A DNA stretch of 35,288 nt from an uncultured Clostridia bacterium (GCA_946415665.1 CAMKTI010000003.1:1-35288), one strand, 5' to 3'. Positions 1-11,101 are shown, counted from the stretch's first letter. A program made the numbers and translations. Notes: generated by a model from the letters alone, not told the origin.

Positions 1-590
1 TCTGCAAAGACTAATTTTGCATCGAGATTTTTGAGCAAGTTAATAGTTTCTTTACTATCGGCACGCGTTCCCTCTGTAACGATAAATTTTACAGGCATAC
101 CACGCTCATTGACGGCTAAGTGTATTTTCAGATTGAGCCTTCTTTTGTCTTTTTGAGCTCCCTTTTGTCTTTGATAAGCCTGATTTCCGCCGCGAGCCCC
201 AGCTATATTTTCACATAACTCGAGTCTATCCTTAGCCATTCAAAACTCACATCACCTTTCAGTATCTCGAATAATTTTTTCCACACACCTTTTTGTTGCC
301 ACCGAATAAATCTTTGATGGACCATACTCCATTTACCCAATCCCTCTACGAAGATCATATTTTAAGTATCCAAACAACTGCATTGATAAATTTTCGATTA
401 TCTTTGGCTATGCCTCCACGTTGCCCAGGCCGACCTGTCAGATGCGGTTCTATTAGCTTCCACTTTGCATCACTTATATCAAATCTACGATACGTTTTTT
501 TTCCATTTTTATTTTGCTCTTATTTTCTATTTTTCTCCATTATATTTTACTTTATAACTTATTTCTCTTTTTTTGTGTAGACAGTATTTA
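1..590 (-). mobile_element. Decayed IS5-family insertion sequence (type A), truncated at window edge; transposase broken by frameshifts
   Basis: Minus-strand translation gives GKKTYRRFDISDAKWKLIEPHLTGRPGQRGGIAKDNRKFINAVVWILK, then KWSMVHQRFIRWQQKGVWKKLFEILKGDVSFEWLRIDSSYVK, then ARGGNQAYQRQKGAQKDKRRLNLKIHLAVNERGMPVKFIVTEGTRADSKETINLL in different frames: IS5-type transposase. Confidence 0.85.
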
Positions 591-805
591 GATATAAGGA
601 AAAAATTTGAACAAAACGGTGTGCTTTTTGTTTTTGTTGATGAATTTCTCTTTATTTCATATTTTGTAATAAATACGTTCGCTGAGACATAATTTTTTTT
701 TATATAAAAAAATAATTGGCTTGATAATAAGTCGATTTTTTTGTGAAAAAATTTTAATTAGCAATATTTTTTATTTGCATACATAAAATAATTTTGGTGT
801 TACGT

Positions 806-1021
806 ATGAAATTAACTGAGCTAAAAAAAAATCAGACGGCAAGAATTTTATTTATAGGATTAGATTGGAATTTAAAAAAAAGGTTATTAGAAATGGGTTT
901 TTGTTTTGGATCAGAAATTAAATTTATTTATGAATTTAATACGACGTTTGCATATGAAATAAAAAATAGTTTGGTGGCGTTACGCAAAGAAGATGCCGAA
1001 AATATATTTATAAGCTTTTAA
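806..1021 (+). CDS. feoA: Ferrous iron transport protein A (FeoA, SH3-like)
   Basis: Short protein MKLTELKKNQTARILFIGLDWNLKKRLLEMGFCFGSEIKFIY.. directly upstream of feoB; ATG at 806 preferred over the TTG at 794 of the track. Confidence 0.85.
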   Translation: MKLTELKKNQTARILFIGLDWNLKKRLLEMGFCFGSEIKFIYEFNTTFAYEIKNSLVALRKEDAENIFISF

Positions 1022-1031
1022 TTTTTTAGGA

Positions 1032-2864
1032 ATGATGAATATGAAAAAATTTAATATTTGTTTGATTGGAAATCCAAATGTCGGAAAAAGTACGGTTTTT
1101 AATTGTTTGACTGGATTGAAACAACATACTGGAAATTGGACGGGAAAAACCGTTGAGACGGCAAAAGGAAATTTTAAAATAGAAAATTATTTTTTCGAGA
1201 TAATTGATTTGCCTGGTACATATTCTTTGGATGCAAAGGCAAAAGATGAAAATATTGCTTGCGAATATATTTTAAAAAATAATTTTGACGCAATAATAAT
1301 TGTTGTGGATGCGAATTGTTTGTCAAGAAATTTATTGTTAGTTTTGGAGATCATGAGATTAAAAAAAAATTTGATTTTGTGCGTAAATTTTATTGATGAG
1401 TTGGAAGAGCAAAATATTTTGTTTGATAGGAATAAATTAAAAAAGATTTTATGTATGCCAATAGTAGAAATCAGTGCAAAAAAAAAATTTGGGTTAAAAA
1501 GATTAAAGTATGAAATATTAAAAATGTGTTTGGGAGATTATAAAAATCATCGTGTGATGAATTTGCCGAATCAAATCGAAAAATTATATGAGATTGGAGA
1601 TTTAATTGAAAAACTTGTTGTTAAAAAAAATTTTAATGTTAGGCAAAAAAATTTTTTTTATGGCTGGGATAAAATTATTTTAAATAAATTTTTTGCGCTG
1701 CCAGTTATGTTTTTATTGTTGTTAATAATTTTTTGGCTAACTATTTTTGGAGCAAATTATTTTTCTGATTGGCTAGCGATTTTATTTGGCGAATTAGAAA
1801 TTTTATTGCGAAAATTATTTTTTTGGTTGGGCATAAATAAATTTTTGACTGGATTATTTATCGATGGAATGTATAGAACACTTGCATGGATCATCGCCGT
1901 TATGTTACCACCGATGGCAATTTTTTTCCCGTTATTTAATATTCTCGAAGATTTTGGCTTATTGCCAAGAATAGCTTTTAATTGCGATGGGATATTTAAA
2001 AAATTTAATTGTCATGGCAAACAAGTTTTAAGTATGTGTATGGGATTTGGATGCAATGCGGCGGGAGTTGTTTCTTGCAGAACAATTAATTCAGAGCGCG
2101 AAAAATTAATCGCTATCCTGACAAATAATTTTACTCCATGTAACGGAAGATTTCCCGGATTAATTATTTTAGCTTCGATGTTAATAAATAAAACTAAAAA
2201 ATTATTTTTGCTTAAAATCGCTGTGATATTAGCTTTAATAATAATCTTTTCGGTTTGTATGACTTTAATAAGCTCAAAAATTTTGGCGCGATTTTTTTTT
2301 AAAGACCGTGAATCGTTTTTTATTTTAGAATTACCGCCTTATCGCAAACCAAAAATTTTTGAGATAATAATAAGATCAGTGTTTGATAAAACTTTAAAAA
2401 TTTTATTTAGAGCTGTTATAGTTGCAATTCCTGCCGGGATTTTAATCTGGTTATTGGCAAATTTAAAATTTAATTCAGTTTCGTTTTTTAATTTTTTTAT
2501 AAATCTTTTTGATCCGTTTGGTAAATTAATTAATCTTGACGGAAAAATTTTAACAGCGTTTTTTTTGGGCATGCCAGCAAACGAAATAATCTTTCCATTA
2601 ATAATTATGGCATATAAAAATAATTCGACATTAATCCCAATAGAAAATTTTAAAAATATAACTTATATCTTAAAATCAAGCGCTTGGACGATAAAAACTA
2701 TTTTGGCCATGATGATTTTTTATGTAAATCATTTTCCATGCGCGACAACTTTATTAACAATCAAAAAAGAAACCGGAAACATAAAATATATGTTTTTGGC
2801 TTTTATTTTTCCAACTCTAATCGGTTTTTTATTATGCTTTTTATTAAATTTTTTTGTGTTTTAA
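1032..2864 (+). CDS. feoB: Ferrous iron transport protein B (FeoB GTPase/permease)
   Basis: N-terminal G domain GNPNVGKST, DLPGTYSL; membrane domain with PLFNILEDFGLLPRIAF, GFGCNAAGV, NNFTPCNGRFPGL. Confidence 0.97.
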   Translation: MMNMKKFNICLIGNPNVGKSTVFNCLTGLKQHTGNWTGKTVETAKGNFKIENYFFEIIDLPGTYSLDAKAKDENIACEYILKNNFDAIIIVVDANCLSRNLLLVLEIMRLKKNLILCVNFIDELEEQNILFDRNKLKKILCMPIVEISAKKKFGLKRLKYEILKMCLGDYKNHRVMNLPNQIEKLYEIGDLIEKLVVKKNFNVRQKNFFYGWDKIILNKFFALPVMFLLLLIIFWLTIFGANYFSDWLAILFGELEILLRKLFFWLGINKFLTGLFIDGMYRTLAWIIAVMLPPMAIFFPLFNILEDFGLLPRIAFNCDGIFKKFNCHGKQVLSMCMGFGCNAAGVVSCRTINSEREKLIAILTNNFTPCNGRFPGLIILASMLINKTKKLFLLKIAVILALIIIFSVCMTLISSKILARFFFKDRESFFILELPPYRKPKIFEIIIRSVFDKTLKILFRAVIVAIPAGILIWLLANLKFNSVSFFNFFINLFDPFGKLINLDGKILTAFFLGMPANEIIFPLIIMAYKNNSTLIPIENFKNITYILKSSAWTIKTILAMMIFYVNHFPCATTLLTIKKETGNIKYMFLAFIFPTLIGFLLCFLLNFFVF

Positions 2865-3255
2865 AGCTTATTCGTTTTTTAATTTTTTAATAATTTTTTT
2901 TAATCCGTTTGGCAAATTAATTAATCTTGACGGAAAAATTTTAACAGCGTTTTTTTTGGGCATGCCAGCAAACGAAATAATCTTTCCATTAATAATTATG
3001 GCATATAAAAATAATTCGACATTAATCCCAATAGAAAATTTTAAAAATATAACTTATATCTTAAAATCAAGCGCTTGGACGATAAAAACTATTTTGGCCA
3101 TGATGATTTTTTATGTAAATCATTTTCCATGCGCGACAACTTTATTAACAATCAAAAAAGAAACCGGAAACATAAAATATATGTTTTTGGCTTTTATTTT
3201 TCCAACTTTAATCGGTTTTTTATTATGCTTTCTGCTAAATTTTTTTGTGTTTTAA
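2854..3255 (+). pseudogene. Tandem duplicate of the feoB 3' end (C-terminal gate domain fragment)
   Basis: The block from about 2498 to 2870 recurs 391 bp downstream (about 2889 to 3261); protein identical from PFGKLINLDGKIL to the stop. Confidence 0.9.
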
Positions 3256-3311
3256 ATCTCATTTTTATGTTTAATTAAGCTTTTATACATTAAGCAGTAA
3301 TTTATTAACGC

Positions 3312-3342
3312 AAAAAAAAAGCCCGAAAATATTTTTTCGAGC
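3312..3342 (-). terminator. Rho-independent terminator of codY
   Basis: Minus strand GCTCGAAAAAATATTTTCGGGC followed by a T run. Confidence 0.75.
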
Positions 3343-3380
3343 TGATATAAAAACACGCAAAGCAATGCCGGCTATTTAAT

Positions 3381-4166
3381 TTAATCAGACTGATTTGCAG
3401 CATTTTTTCCTTTGCGTTGAAATTTTTTGATTTCCGTACATAATTTTTTATTTAAAACATAAATATAAGTTCCTTTTACACCAAGCGAACGCGTTTTAAT
3501 AACTCCGGCGCTTTCAAGTTTTCTTAGTGCATTCACAGTCACCGAACGCGCATAACCATTTCGATCTGCAATTTTACTTGCTACGACGAGTCCCTCTCCA
3601 TTTTGCAAACAATCTAACACTTCGCTAATAACATCTATTTCTGTAAACGACAGCGAATCCAAAACATCATGAGCAACTTTTAACTCTTGTTTTTCAGATT
3701 CGCTTTGTTTAAACGCGTTTTGTTTATTAACCATTGCTGCAGCACTTGCATAAACAGTTGCTTGGTCAATATCACTTTCAGAATATTCTCCGTCTTTATA
3801 CATAAAAAGTAAATCATCATTAATTGGCACAACAGCTGAATTATATTTATCAAATCCTTTTAGTTTAACGTTTGCCTTACAATCCTGAAATCCTGACATC
3901 TGATCATGAATATTCTTATCAATAAACCAATTTTCATCAGAATTACTATCAGAACTATCACAATCATTAAATTTTAAATTCGCAGCAAAATTGCTCGAAC
4001 CGGATAATTTACCATTTTTTTTAACAAACGCAACTCCAACCGAACCTGTTGCATCACAAACACTTTTCATAACCGCATTCATCATTTCCGGATTGTTTTT
4101 GATTTGATCGTTCTTTAACAACCCGTTAATATTTTTAAACGCACTTAAAATATTTTTATTTGGCAT
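3381..4166 (-). CDS. codY: GTP-sensing transcriptional pleiotropic repressor CodY
   Basis: C-terminal HTH VASKIADRNGYARSVTVNALRKLESAGVIKTRSLGVKGTYIYVLN; position after topA; ATG at 4166 preceded by GGGGGA RBS. Confidence 0.92.
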   Translation of the reverse strand: MPNKNILSAFKNINGLLKNDQIKNNPEMMNAVMKSVCDATGSVGVAFVKKNGKLSGSSNFAANLKFNDCDSSDSNSDENWFIDKNIHDQMSGFQDCKANVKLKGFDKYNSAVVPINDDLLFMYKDGEYSESDIDQATVYASAAAMVNKQNAFKQSESEKQELKVAHDVLDSLSFTEIDVISEVLDCLQNGEGLVVASKIADRNGYARSVTVNALRKLESAGVIKTRSLGVKGTYIYVLNKKLCTEIKKFQRKGKNAANQSD

Positions 4167-4279
4167 AAATAATCCCCCTAAAAAATATAAAATAAACAAA
4201 TCTAAAAGTCCGGTTACATACCGGTATATCACCGCATAAACAACAATATATTATTTAATTTGCTAAAATCCGTCAAAAT

Positions 4280-6367
4280 TCACTCAGTTTTTTTACTATC
4301 AACTTTTGGAGCTTTCCAAGAAATAAAATCACATTCTGGTGAATTCTCGCAAATATAAAAAAAATTTCTTTTTCGTGTTCTTTTTATTACTAATTTTTTC
4401 CCGCACTTAGGACAAGAAAAATCAGACACTTGCAAGTACGGTTTCATATTTTTACACTCAGGAAAACCTGGACACGCTAAAAATTTACCATAACGCCCCC
4501 TTTTAATTACCATATTCCGACCGCATTTCTCACACACAACATCCGATATTTCATCGGAAATACTGACTTGATCAATTTTACTCTCGGCTTCATGAACTAA
4601 ATCCATAAACGGAAAGTAAAAGTCAATCAGTATTGCCGTCCATTTTACTTTACCAATTTCTATTTTGTCAAGTAATAATTCCATTTTGAAAGTAAAATCT
4701 ACGTTTACAATTTGGTTAAAGTTTTGTTCTAACAATTGGTTAACAATTTTGCCTAATTCTGTCGGATAAAAGGCTTTGCCATCCTTAGCTACATAATTTC
4801 TCTGTTTTATATTACTTATAATCGTAGCATAAGTGCTTGGACGACCAATACCCAATTCTTCTAAAGTTTTTACAAGCGTAGCCTCTGTAAATCTTGCAGG
4901 CGGCTGAGTAAAATGCTGTTGAGCATCACTTTTTTCAAACTTTAATTTATCATCGCTTTTTAATTCGGGCAGACTTATATTTTTTTCTTTGTTGTTTTCA
5001 TAAACAACTAAATAACCATTAAATTTTAAAACTGACCCCGATGTCTTAAATAAATAATTATTATTTAAAATTTTAACCGATTGCGTATCATAATCTGCGG
5101 GCGCCATTTGGCTGGCAACAAATCTTTGCCAAATTAATTTATAAAGCTTGTACTGCTCACTACTTAGTGAATTTTTTAAAATATCTGGTTCGCGATTAAC
5201 ATCCGTTGGACGAATCGCTTCGTGAGCATCTTGAGCATTTTCTTTGATTTTATAAACCGGACGTGACTTCGCCAAATATTCTTGTCCATATCTTTCTAAA
5301 ATAAATTTTTTTGCTTGTTCATAAGCTTCATCTGAAACTCTTACAGAATCAGTCCTTATATAAGAAATTAGTCCGACATTTCCCTCTTTTTCTATTTTTA
5401 TGCCTTCATATAATTGCTGAGCGACACGCATTGTTTTTGCTGTATTAAATCCAAGTAATTTTGCTGCTTCTTGCTGTAAACTACTAGTTATAAATGGAGG
5501 ATGCGCTTTACTTACTCTTGAACTTTTTTTTACTTCAGCAACATAAAAACTATCTTTATTTTTATCTATAAAGTCCAAGATTTTTTTTGCATCATCTTCA
5601 TTATTTAACTCTATTTTTTCTTCTTTTTTATTTTCAGCATTTATAACCCCAAAAAAACTGGCAGTAAATTTATTATTTTTTAATTTTAATACAACATCTA
5701 CGGACCAATATTCTGTCGCTATAAAATTCTCTCGTTCTAACTCGCGATCACAAATTATTTTTACAGCAACAGATTGCACGCGTCCGGCACTTAATCCACC
5801 ATGTATTTTGTGCCAAAGAATCGGACTGATTTTATAGCCAACAATTCTATCCAAAGCGCGACGTGCTTGTTGAGCATCGACTAAATTCATATTTATATCT
5901 CTTGCGCCTTTAACAGAATTTTGAACAGCAGTTTTAGTAATCTCATTAAAACTTATTCTCTTAGCTTTATTTTTATCTAACTTCAAGAGAATAAATAAAT
6001 GCCATGCAATTGCTTCACCTTCACGGTCCGGGTCAGTTGCTAAATAAACAAAATCTGAGTTTTTAACACCGTCTCTTAATTTCTTAATCGTATCTGTTTT
6101 CCCGCGCACAGTTATATACTGCATATTTACTTCTTGAACACCATTGTTTTTTATTTCTATTCCGAATTTACTTTTCGGCAAATCCCTAACATGTCCAACA
6201 GAAGCTATTACCGTATATTTTTTCCCGAGAATTTTATTCAACGTTTTAGCTTTTGCCGGTGACTCGACTATCACCAAAATTTTTTTGCCAGTATTTTTTT
6301 TCGTTGATAACTTTTTTGCTGGCATTTTTTTAATAGGACTTTTTTTGGCTAAAGTTTTTTCTGCCAT
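4280..6367 (-). CDS. topA: DNA topoisomerase I
   Basis: ILVIVESPAKAKTLNKILGKKYTVIASVGHVRDLPKS, LISYIRTDSVRVSDEA, two C-terminal zinc ribbons; Lys/Ala/Pro-rich N-terminal extension. Confidence 0.97.
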   Translation of the reverse strand: MAEKTLAKKSPIKKMPAKKLSTKKNTGKKILVIVESPAKAKTLNKILGKKYTVIASVGHVRDLPKSKFGIEIKNNGVQEVNMQYITVRGKTDTIKKLRDGVKNSDFVYLATDPDREGEAIAWHLFILLKLDKNKAKRISFNEITKTAVQNSVKGARDINMNLVDAQQARRALDRIVGYKISPILWHKIHGGLSAGRVQSVAVKIICDRELERENFIATEYWSVDVVLKLKNNKFTASFFGVINAENKKEEKIELNNEDDAKKILDFIDKNKDSFYVAEVKKSSRVSKAHPPFITSSLQQEAAKLLGFNTAKTMRVAQQLYEGIKIEKEGNVGLISYIRTDSVRVSDEAYEQAKKFILERYGQEYLAKSRPVYKIKENAQDAHEAIRPTDVNREPDILKNSLSSEQYKLYKLIWQRFVASQMAPADYDTQSVKILNNNYLFKTSGSVLKFNGYLVVYENNKEKNISLPELKSDDKLKFEKSDAQQHFTQPPARFTEATLVKTLEELGIGRPSTYATIISNIKQRNYVAKDGKAFYPTELGKIVNQLLEQNFNQIVNVDFTFKMELLLDKIEIGKVKWTAILIDFYFPFMDLVHEAESKIDQVSISDEISDVVCEKCGRNMVIKRGRYGKFLACPGFPECKNMKPYLQVSDFSCPKCGKKLVIKRTRKRNFFYICENSPECDFISWKAPKVDSKKTE

Positions 6368-6400
6368 AAATAAACCTCCAGATATTTAATAACTAAATTA

Positions 6401-7498
6401 TTATGCTCTTATATATTTTTGACCGGGTAATTTTTTTATGATTCCACGCATCTCAAGCATCATTAAGCATGACGAAAGTTTATTTATTGGCAAATTTGCA
6501 TTCGCAACAATAAAATCAAAACTTGTTTGCTCAAGTCCGATAAGATTGTATATTATTTTTTCTTCATTGTCAAGTAAAATATTTTTATTTGGAATATTTT
6601 TTTCTGACAAATTATTCTCTATTTTTTCATTTTCACCTATTAATTCCAAGACATCTTGACAATTCATAATTAAATTTGCTCCTTGTTTAATTAAATAATT
6701 TGTTCCCTGACTAAACATATTATTAATTGCGCCGGGCACTGCCATAACTTCACGTCCTTGATCTAATGCGTGTCCAACTGTTATAAGCGTTCCACTTTTT
6801 TCGTTTGCTTCGGTTACTATTAAACCTTTCGATAAACCACTTATAATTCTATTCCGTACAGGAAAATTTCCTGTCAACGGTTTTGTTCCCAAAGCAAATT
6901 CTGAAATTAAACAACCATGATTAATAATTGTCTCTCGCAGTTTATTATTTTCTGGTGGATAACAAATATTTAAACCGCATCCCAAAACTGCAATTGTTTT
7001 GCCTCCCGCTTCGATTGTTGATTTATGCGCAACGCTGTCAATTCCTCTCGCCATTCCACTGACTATTACTACATTTCTTTTTGCTAAGTCATAAGCAAAT
7101 TTATGTGTTACATATGCACCATATTCAGTATATTTTCTTGATCCGACAATACTTATTTTTGTATATTCATCGCTTGGTAATTTTCCTAAAACATAAATTC
7201 CTAATGGATAATCATTTATCTCTTTTAATAACTTTGGATAATTATCGTCAAGATAACTTATAAATTTAATTTTATTTTTTGCCATTAAATTTTGATATGC
7301 GATTACTTTTTTTTCGTTCTTATAGTTAATTATATTTTCTAAAATATTTTTTGGAAATTCATCGAGCATTAAAATTAATTTTTCTGGTGCAGTCCAAATA
7401 TCATGCGCACTACCAAAAATTTTAATCATTTTTTTTTGTCGTTTTAAACTTAATCCAGGAACACTTGACAACCAAATCAAATAATCTCTTTCGTTCAT
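6401..7498 (-). CDS. dprA: DNA processing protein DprA
   Basis: ISIVGSRKYTEYG, IVSGMARGIDSVAHKSTIEAGGKTIAVLGCGLNICYPPEN, FPVRNRIISGLS, upstream of topA. Confidence 0.96.
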   Translation of the reverse strand: MNERDYLIWLSSVPGLSLKRQKKMIKIFGSAHDIWTAPEKLILMLDEFPKNILENIINYKNEKKVIAYQNLMAKNKIKFISYLDDNYPKLLKEINDYPLGIYVLGKLPSDEYTKISIVGSRKYTEYGAYVTHKFAYDLAKRNVVIVSGMARGIDSVAHKSTIEAGGKTIAVLGCGLNICYPPENNKLRETIINHGCLISEFALGTKPLTGNFPVRNRIISGLSKGLIVTEANEKSGTLITVGHALDQGREVMAVPGAINNMFSQGTNYLIKQGANLIMNCQDVLELIGENEKIENNLSEKNIPNKNILLDNEEKIIYNLIGLEQTSFDFIVANANLPINKLSSCLMMLEMRGIIKKLPGQKYIRA

Positions 7499-7881
7499 AA
7501 AAAAAAATCACCTCACAAAAATTTTTTATATCCATACTACACAAATAAAAATAAAAGCAAACATAGATATATCTATACAAATTTTTTTATTAGTTTTATA
7601 AATGTCAAATAAGATTAAGAGAAAATATTCTCACTCTAAAAAATTAAAAATTAGTCAAGATAATAACTTTATGTGATCATTTGGTAGCAATTAATTTTTT
7701 GTGATAAAAAAATTTTGTGGGTATTAACAAAAATTTTCTTGCCCAACATATATATTTATCTTTTGCACATATTTATTTTTGAGCCTAAAGAAATAACATT
7801 CATAACAAAAAAGTAAACAAAAAACGCACCGACATTTAAATTAAAATGCCGACACGCTTGTTTTTTTAATCACACAAAAAA

Positions 7882-7955
7882 TAGCGGAGAACGGATTCGA
7901 ACCGTTGACCCTGCAGGTATGAGCCGCATGCTCTGACCAACTGAGCTACTCCGCC
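7882..7955 (-). tRNA. tRNA-Met (CAT)
   Basis: Minus strand GGCGGAGTAGCTCAGTTGGTCAGAGCATGCGGCTCATACCTGCAGGGTCAACGGTTCGAATCCGTTCTCCGCT; anticodon loop CTCATAC. Confidence 0.95.
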
Positions 7956-7977
7956 ACAAAACTTTTTCTACGAAAAA

Positions 7978-8051
7978 CCTGGGTGGCAGGATTTGAACCT
8001 GTGACCTCTAGAACCCCATTCTAGCGCGCTACCAAGCTACGCTACACCCAG
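7978..8051 (-). tRNA. tRNA-Pro (GGG)
   Basis: Minus strand CTGGGTGTAGCGTAGCTTGGTAGCGCGCTAGAATGGGGTTCTAGAGGTCACAGGTTCAAATCCTGCCACCCAG; anticodon loop ATGGGGT. Confidence 0.93.
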
Positions 8052-8369
8052 AAAAAAACAAATCGCTTCAAGGCTATCAAATAAAAAAAATAAAGTCAAG
8101 TCTCTTACAAAATTTTTTTATTATAAAAGCTTGATATGAAAAAATTGATTTTTTTGATCGGCTAAATATTAATTCCAAAAACATTTATTTTTTTATTCGT
8201 CGGATGTACTCCAAAAAATCAAATTCATAATTAAAAACAAAAAGCATTTACGAGTTAAAATCAAGTTTTCCAATTTATTATCGTTTTGTCGTAATCATTA
8301 ACACTTATACTTCTAAAATTTAATGTTACAGTCTATTACTATTAAAGCGATAATCAAAAATTTAAGCAC

Positions 8370-8396
8370 AAAAAAAAACCCTGAGAATCAGGGCTC
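8370..8396 (-). terminator. Terminator downstream of rpsI
   Basis: CCCTGA-GAA-TCAGGG hairpin followed by a T run on the minus strand. Confidence 0.85.
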
Positions 8397-8422
8397 TTAA
8401 AAAAATTAATTTTTCTTTACTA

Positions 8423-8812
8423 CTATCTTTTAGAAAATTGGGGTGCTTTTCTCGCTTTTTTTAAACCATATTTTTTACGTTCTTTCATTCTTGGATCACG
8501 AGTCATAAATCCTGATTTCTTTAAAATTTGTTTTAAATCACTATCAAAAACTACCAACGCTCTGGCAATACCGTGGCGGATTGCTCCCGCCTGACCCGTA
8601 TATCCTCCACCTGATACATTTACTTTTATATCAAACTTGGACAAATTATTTGTTAGACTTAATGGCTGCTTAACAATAAATTTTAACGTATCAAATTTAA
8701 AATACTCATCAAAATCTTTTTTATTAACAGTAATTTTTCCGCTTCCGTCTTTTAAATAAACTCTGGCAACAGATTTCTTTCTTCTTCCCGTGCCGTAATA
8801 AACATTCGACAA
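8423..8812 (-). CDS. rpsI: 30S ribosomal protein S9
   Basis: [26 protein letters not shown] ... [25 protein letters not shown]. Confidence 0.98.
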   Translation of the reverse strand: MSNVYYGTGRRKKSVARVYLKDGSGKITVNKKDFDEYFKFDTLKFIVKQPLSLTNNLSKFDIKVNVSGGGYTGQAGAIRHGIARALVVFDSDLKQILKKSGFMTRDPRMKERKKYGLKKARKAPQFSKR

Positions 8813-8841
8813 AATTATACTCCTCCTCGATTATAAATAAA

Positions 8842-9282
8842 TTAATTCAAATTAAAATCAACTTTCACTGGCTTTTGTGCAACTTGTTTATAATTTTCGC
8901 CAGTATAAACATATAATTTTTTAATAATCGCATGTCCAAGATTATTTTTTGGCAACATGCCTTTTATTGCGTGACGCAAAACAAATTCCGGCCGACGTTT
9001 TAACATGTCTTTTAATTTTATAATTTTCATTCCGCCTGGATATCCTGAATGTTTGCGATATATTTTTTGTTCCAGTTTTTTGCCGGTCACCTTAATTTTT
9101 TCTGCATTTATTATTATTACATAATCACCATTATCTACATTCGGCATAAAATCTGTTTTGTGTTTACCGCGCAGAATTTTTGCAATCTCAACAGATAAAC
9201 GTCCAAGTGTTTCCCCATTAGCATCAACCAAAAACCATTTCCGTTTAACTTCTGCTGGTTTTGTAATAAACGTAGTACGCAT
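8842..9282 (-). CDS. rplM: 50S ribosomal protein L13
   Basis: [42 protein letters not shown]..; start at 9282 has GGAGGAAGA RBS, the longer track ORF is spurious at its N-terminus. Confidence 0.98.
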   Translation of the reverse strand: MRTTFITKPAEVKRKWFLVDANGETLGRLSVEIAKILRGKHKTDFMPNVDNGDYVIIINAEKIKVTGKKLEQKIYRKHSGYPGGMKIIKLKDMLKRRPEFVLRHAIKGMLPKNNLGHAIIKKLYVYTGENYKQVAQKPVKVDFNLN

Positions 9283-9669
9283 CTTCTTCCTCCAATAAAA
9301 ATAATTTTTATTAAAAAAAATTTCGAGGCTAAGTGGCTTCGAAATCATAGCAAAAATAAAATTTTTGTCAAAGCAAAATTTTTTTGTTACGGATTTTTTT
9401 GTCAGAAGCAAAAATTAAGATCAAATCCAAAAACAATATCATTGAATAAAATTCATGCGATATTTTTTTGTTTGTCTTTGAAATTTAAATTAAGTTTTGT
9501 ATAATATTTTATGTGAGCAGATGAAACTGTTATCTCTTTTCTTTAAAACCTTAAAATCTTTATGATTACGTTGTCTAAGTCTGTTAACATTTTGGAAAAA
9601 TAACCGAGCTCATATTTCGTGTAGAACATAAGATAAGGTCTCATTAGTATCATGATCGCAGTCGCAAAT

Positions 9670-9785
9670 AATAATTCTATGTCGACTTTATTTTGCTCTT
9701 TTTTTTATTTTTTTCCATTATATTTTATTTTTTATTTTATAGTTTATTTATCTTTTTCTCTTTTTTTTGCGTAAACAGCACCCAG
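9670..9785 (-). mobile_element. Terminal fragment of the type A IS5 element
   Basis: TTTTGCTCTTTTTT..CCATTATATTTTA..TTTTTTTGCGTAAACAG matches the inner/terminal segment near 515-585. Confidence 0.6.
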
Positions 9786-9787
9786 AT

Positions 9788-10640
9788 GGCGTTCACACAA
9801 GAGAAAAATCGATTGACTAAAGGGAAAAGGCAACAAGATGGAGCTATGAAACTTACAAAAAATCAACATAAAAAGCTAGATGGATTAACGCCGATAGCGA
9901 GGAAACTGCAAAAGATATCAAACTACAAATTCACGTGTATGATGCTTTGCGTAATAAAAAATAGTTGCAAATGGATGTTTCCACCAAAAAGGTACGGAAA
10001 TTTGTCCACAGTTTATATAAAATCTGGTAGACGGGTAATGAACGGCACAATTGCCAAAAACTATTGCTTTTCTACTTTGAAACCTTAATTTTAGAAGTTA
10101 TAAAAAAGCAAAGACTGCTTAACGAAGAAATTGTGTAGCCATTATTGATAGTACGAGTACAAAGGTTAGTCCAGATGCAAACAAGAATAAAAATAAAAAA
10201 TAATCAAAAATAAAGTATCGGACGCTCGAAAAAGGGTCTGCCGACAAAGTCACACCTATGTCTTGTATCTTCATGCCGAGTTGTCTTTCGTTTGTCTTCT
10301 GGCAACTCCCACGACGCCCCTAAAGAAAGTTGATTGAATCCGCATATTCCAAAAATAATAATTATCTTTTGATAAACTAAACTTACGAAGATGATAAGAC
10401 TTCGGCTTTGGACAAGACCAAAGTTCATGAGTTTTTCACAGTTGCTTGACCTAAAAAAACCGTAAGTTCTCTTGGAACTATAATGAATGGATGCATAGGC
10501 ATCACAACAATACCGCACGATGTTTCAGAATGTCGAAACATTATACAAAGGTTCCACTCGTTATAACAAACTTGATTCCATTTTTATCTTTACTACTCCC
10601 CTTACTTTTGATTTGCTATCTATGTACGTGAACGCTGTCC
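9788..10640 (+). mobile_element. Decayed IS5-family element (type B)
   Basis: Ends GCGTTCAC...GTGAACGC; MKLTKNQHKKLDGLTPIARKLQKIS.. matches the copies at 12383-12997 and 29680-30360; many frame disruptions. Confidence 0.8.
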
Positions 10641-11018
10641 AAGTGCATAGTCGACATAATCTTTATTGATGTGAAACCCGTTCTCCAAGAACCATACAAC
10701 ACACTTCTTTAAGTATACAAAAAAACTGCGGTATGGCTTTAAAATAACACCCCCACCACATAAAAACAGTCTTAACCCACAACAGTGATGTCTACTGAAA
10801 GACATTCCTCGACAGCAAAAAAAACTCGATTAAAATTTGAAATTTTTCTATCCAACTTATCATTTTCCATAGCAAACTACCTACAAATAAACGCAGCTAA
10901 ATTTAAAAATCTTCTTTTTTCATAACCAGCACCTTTTTTAGCCCATGTCAACCAACAAGAGCTAAAAAACACCGCATTCACTCAATCTAAATTGCAAAAC
11001 TGATATATAATACAGACA

Positions 11019-11092
<74 letters not shown>

Positions 11093-11101
11093 AAAAAACA
11101 A

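Noticed and set aside
293-580. 95-aa + ORF at the window start
   Set aside because: Antisense to a recognisable, frameshifted IS5 transposase on the minus strand.
2684-3278. Two similar short + ORFs (68 and 67 aa) inside and after feoB
   Set aside because: They are alternate-frame readings of the 391-bp duplicated segment, not genes.
7081-7263. 60-aa + ORF inside dprA
   Set aside because: Antisense to dprA, no RBS or recognisable family.
10204-10805. Minus-strand ORFs of 104 and 61 aa
   Set aside because: The first overlaps the degraded + strand IS5 element; the second has no family signal or convincing start.
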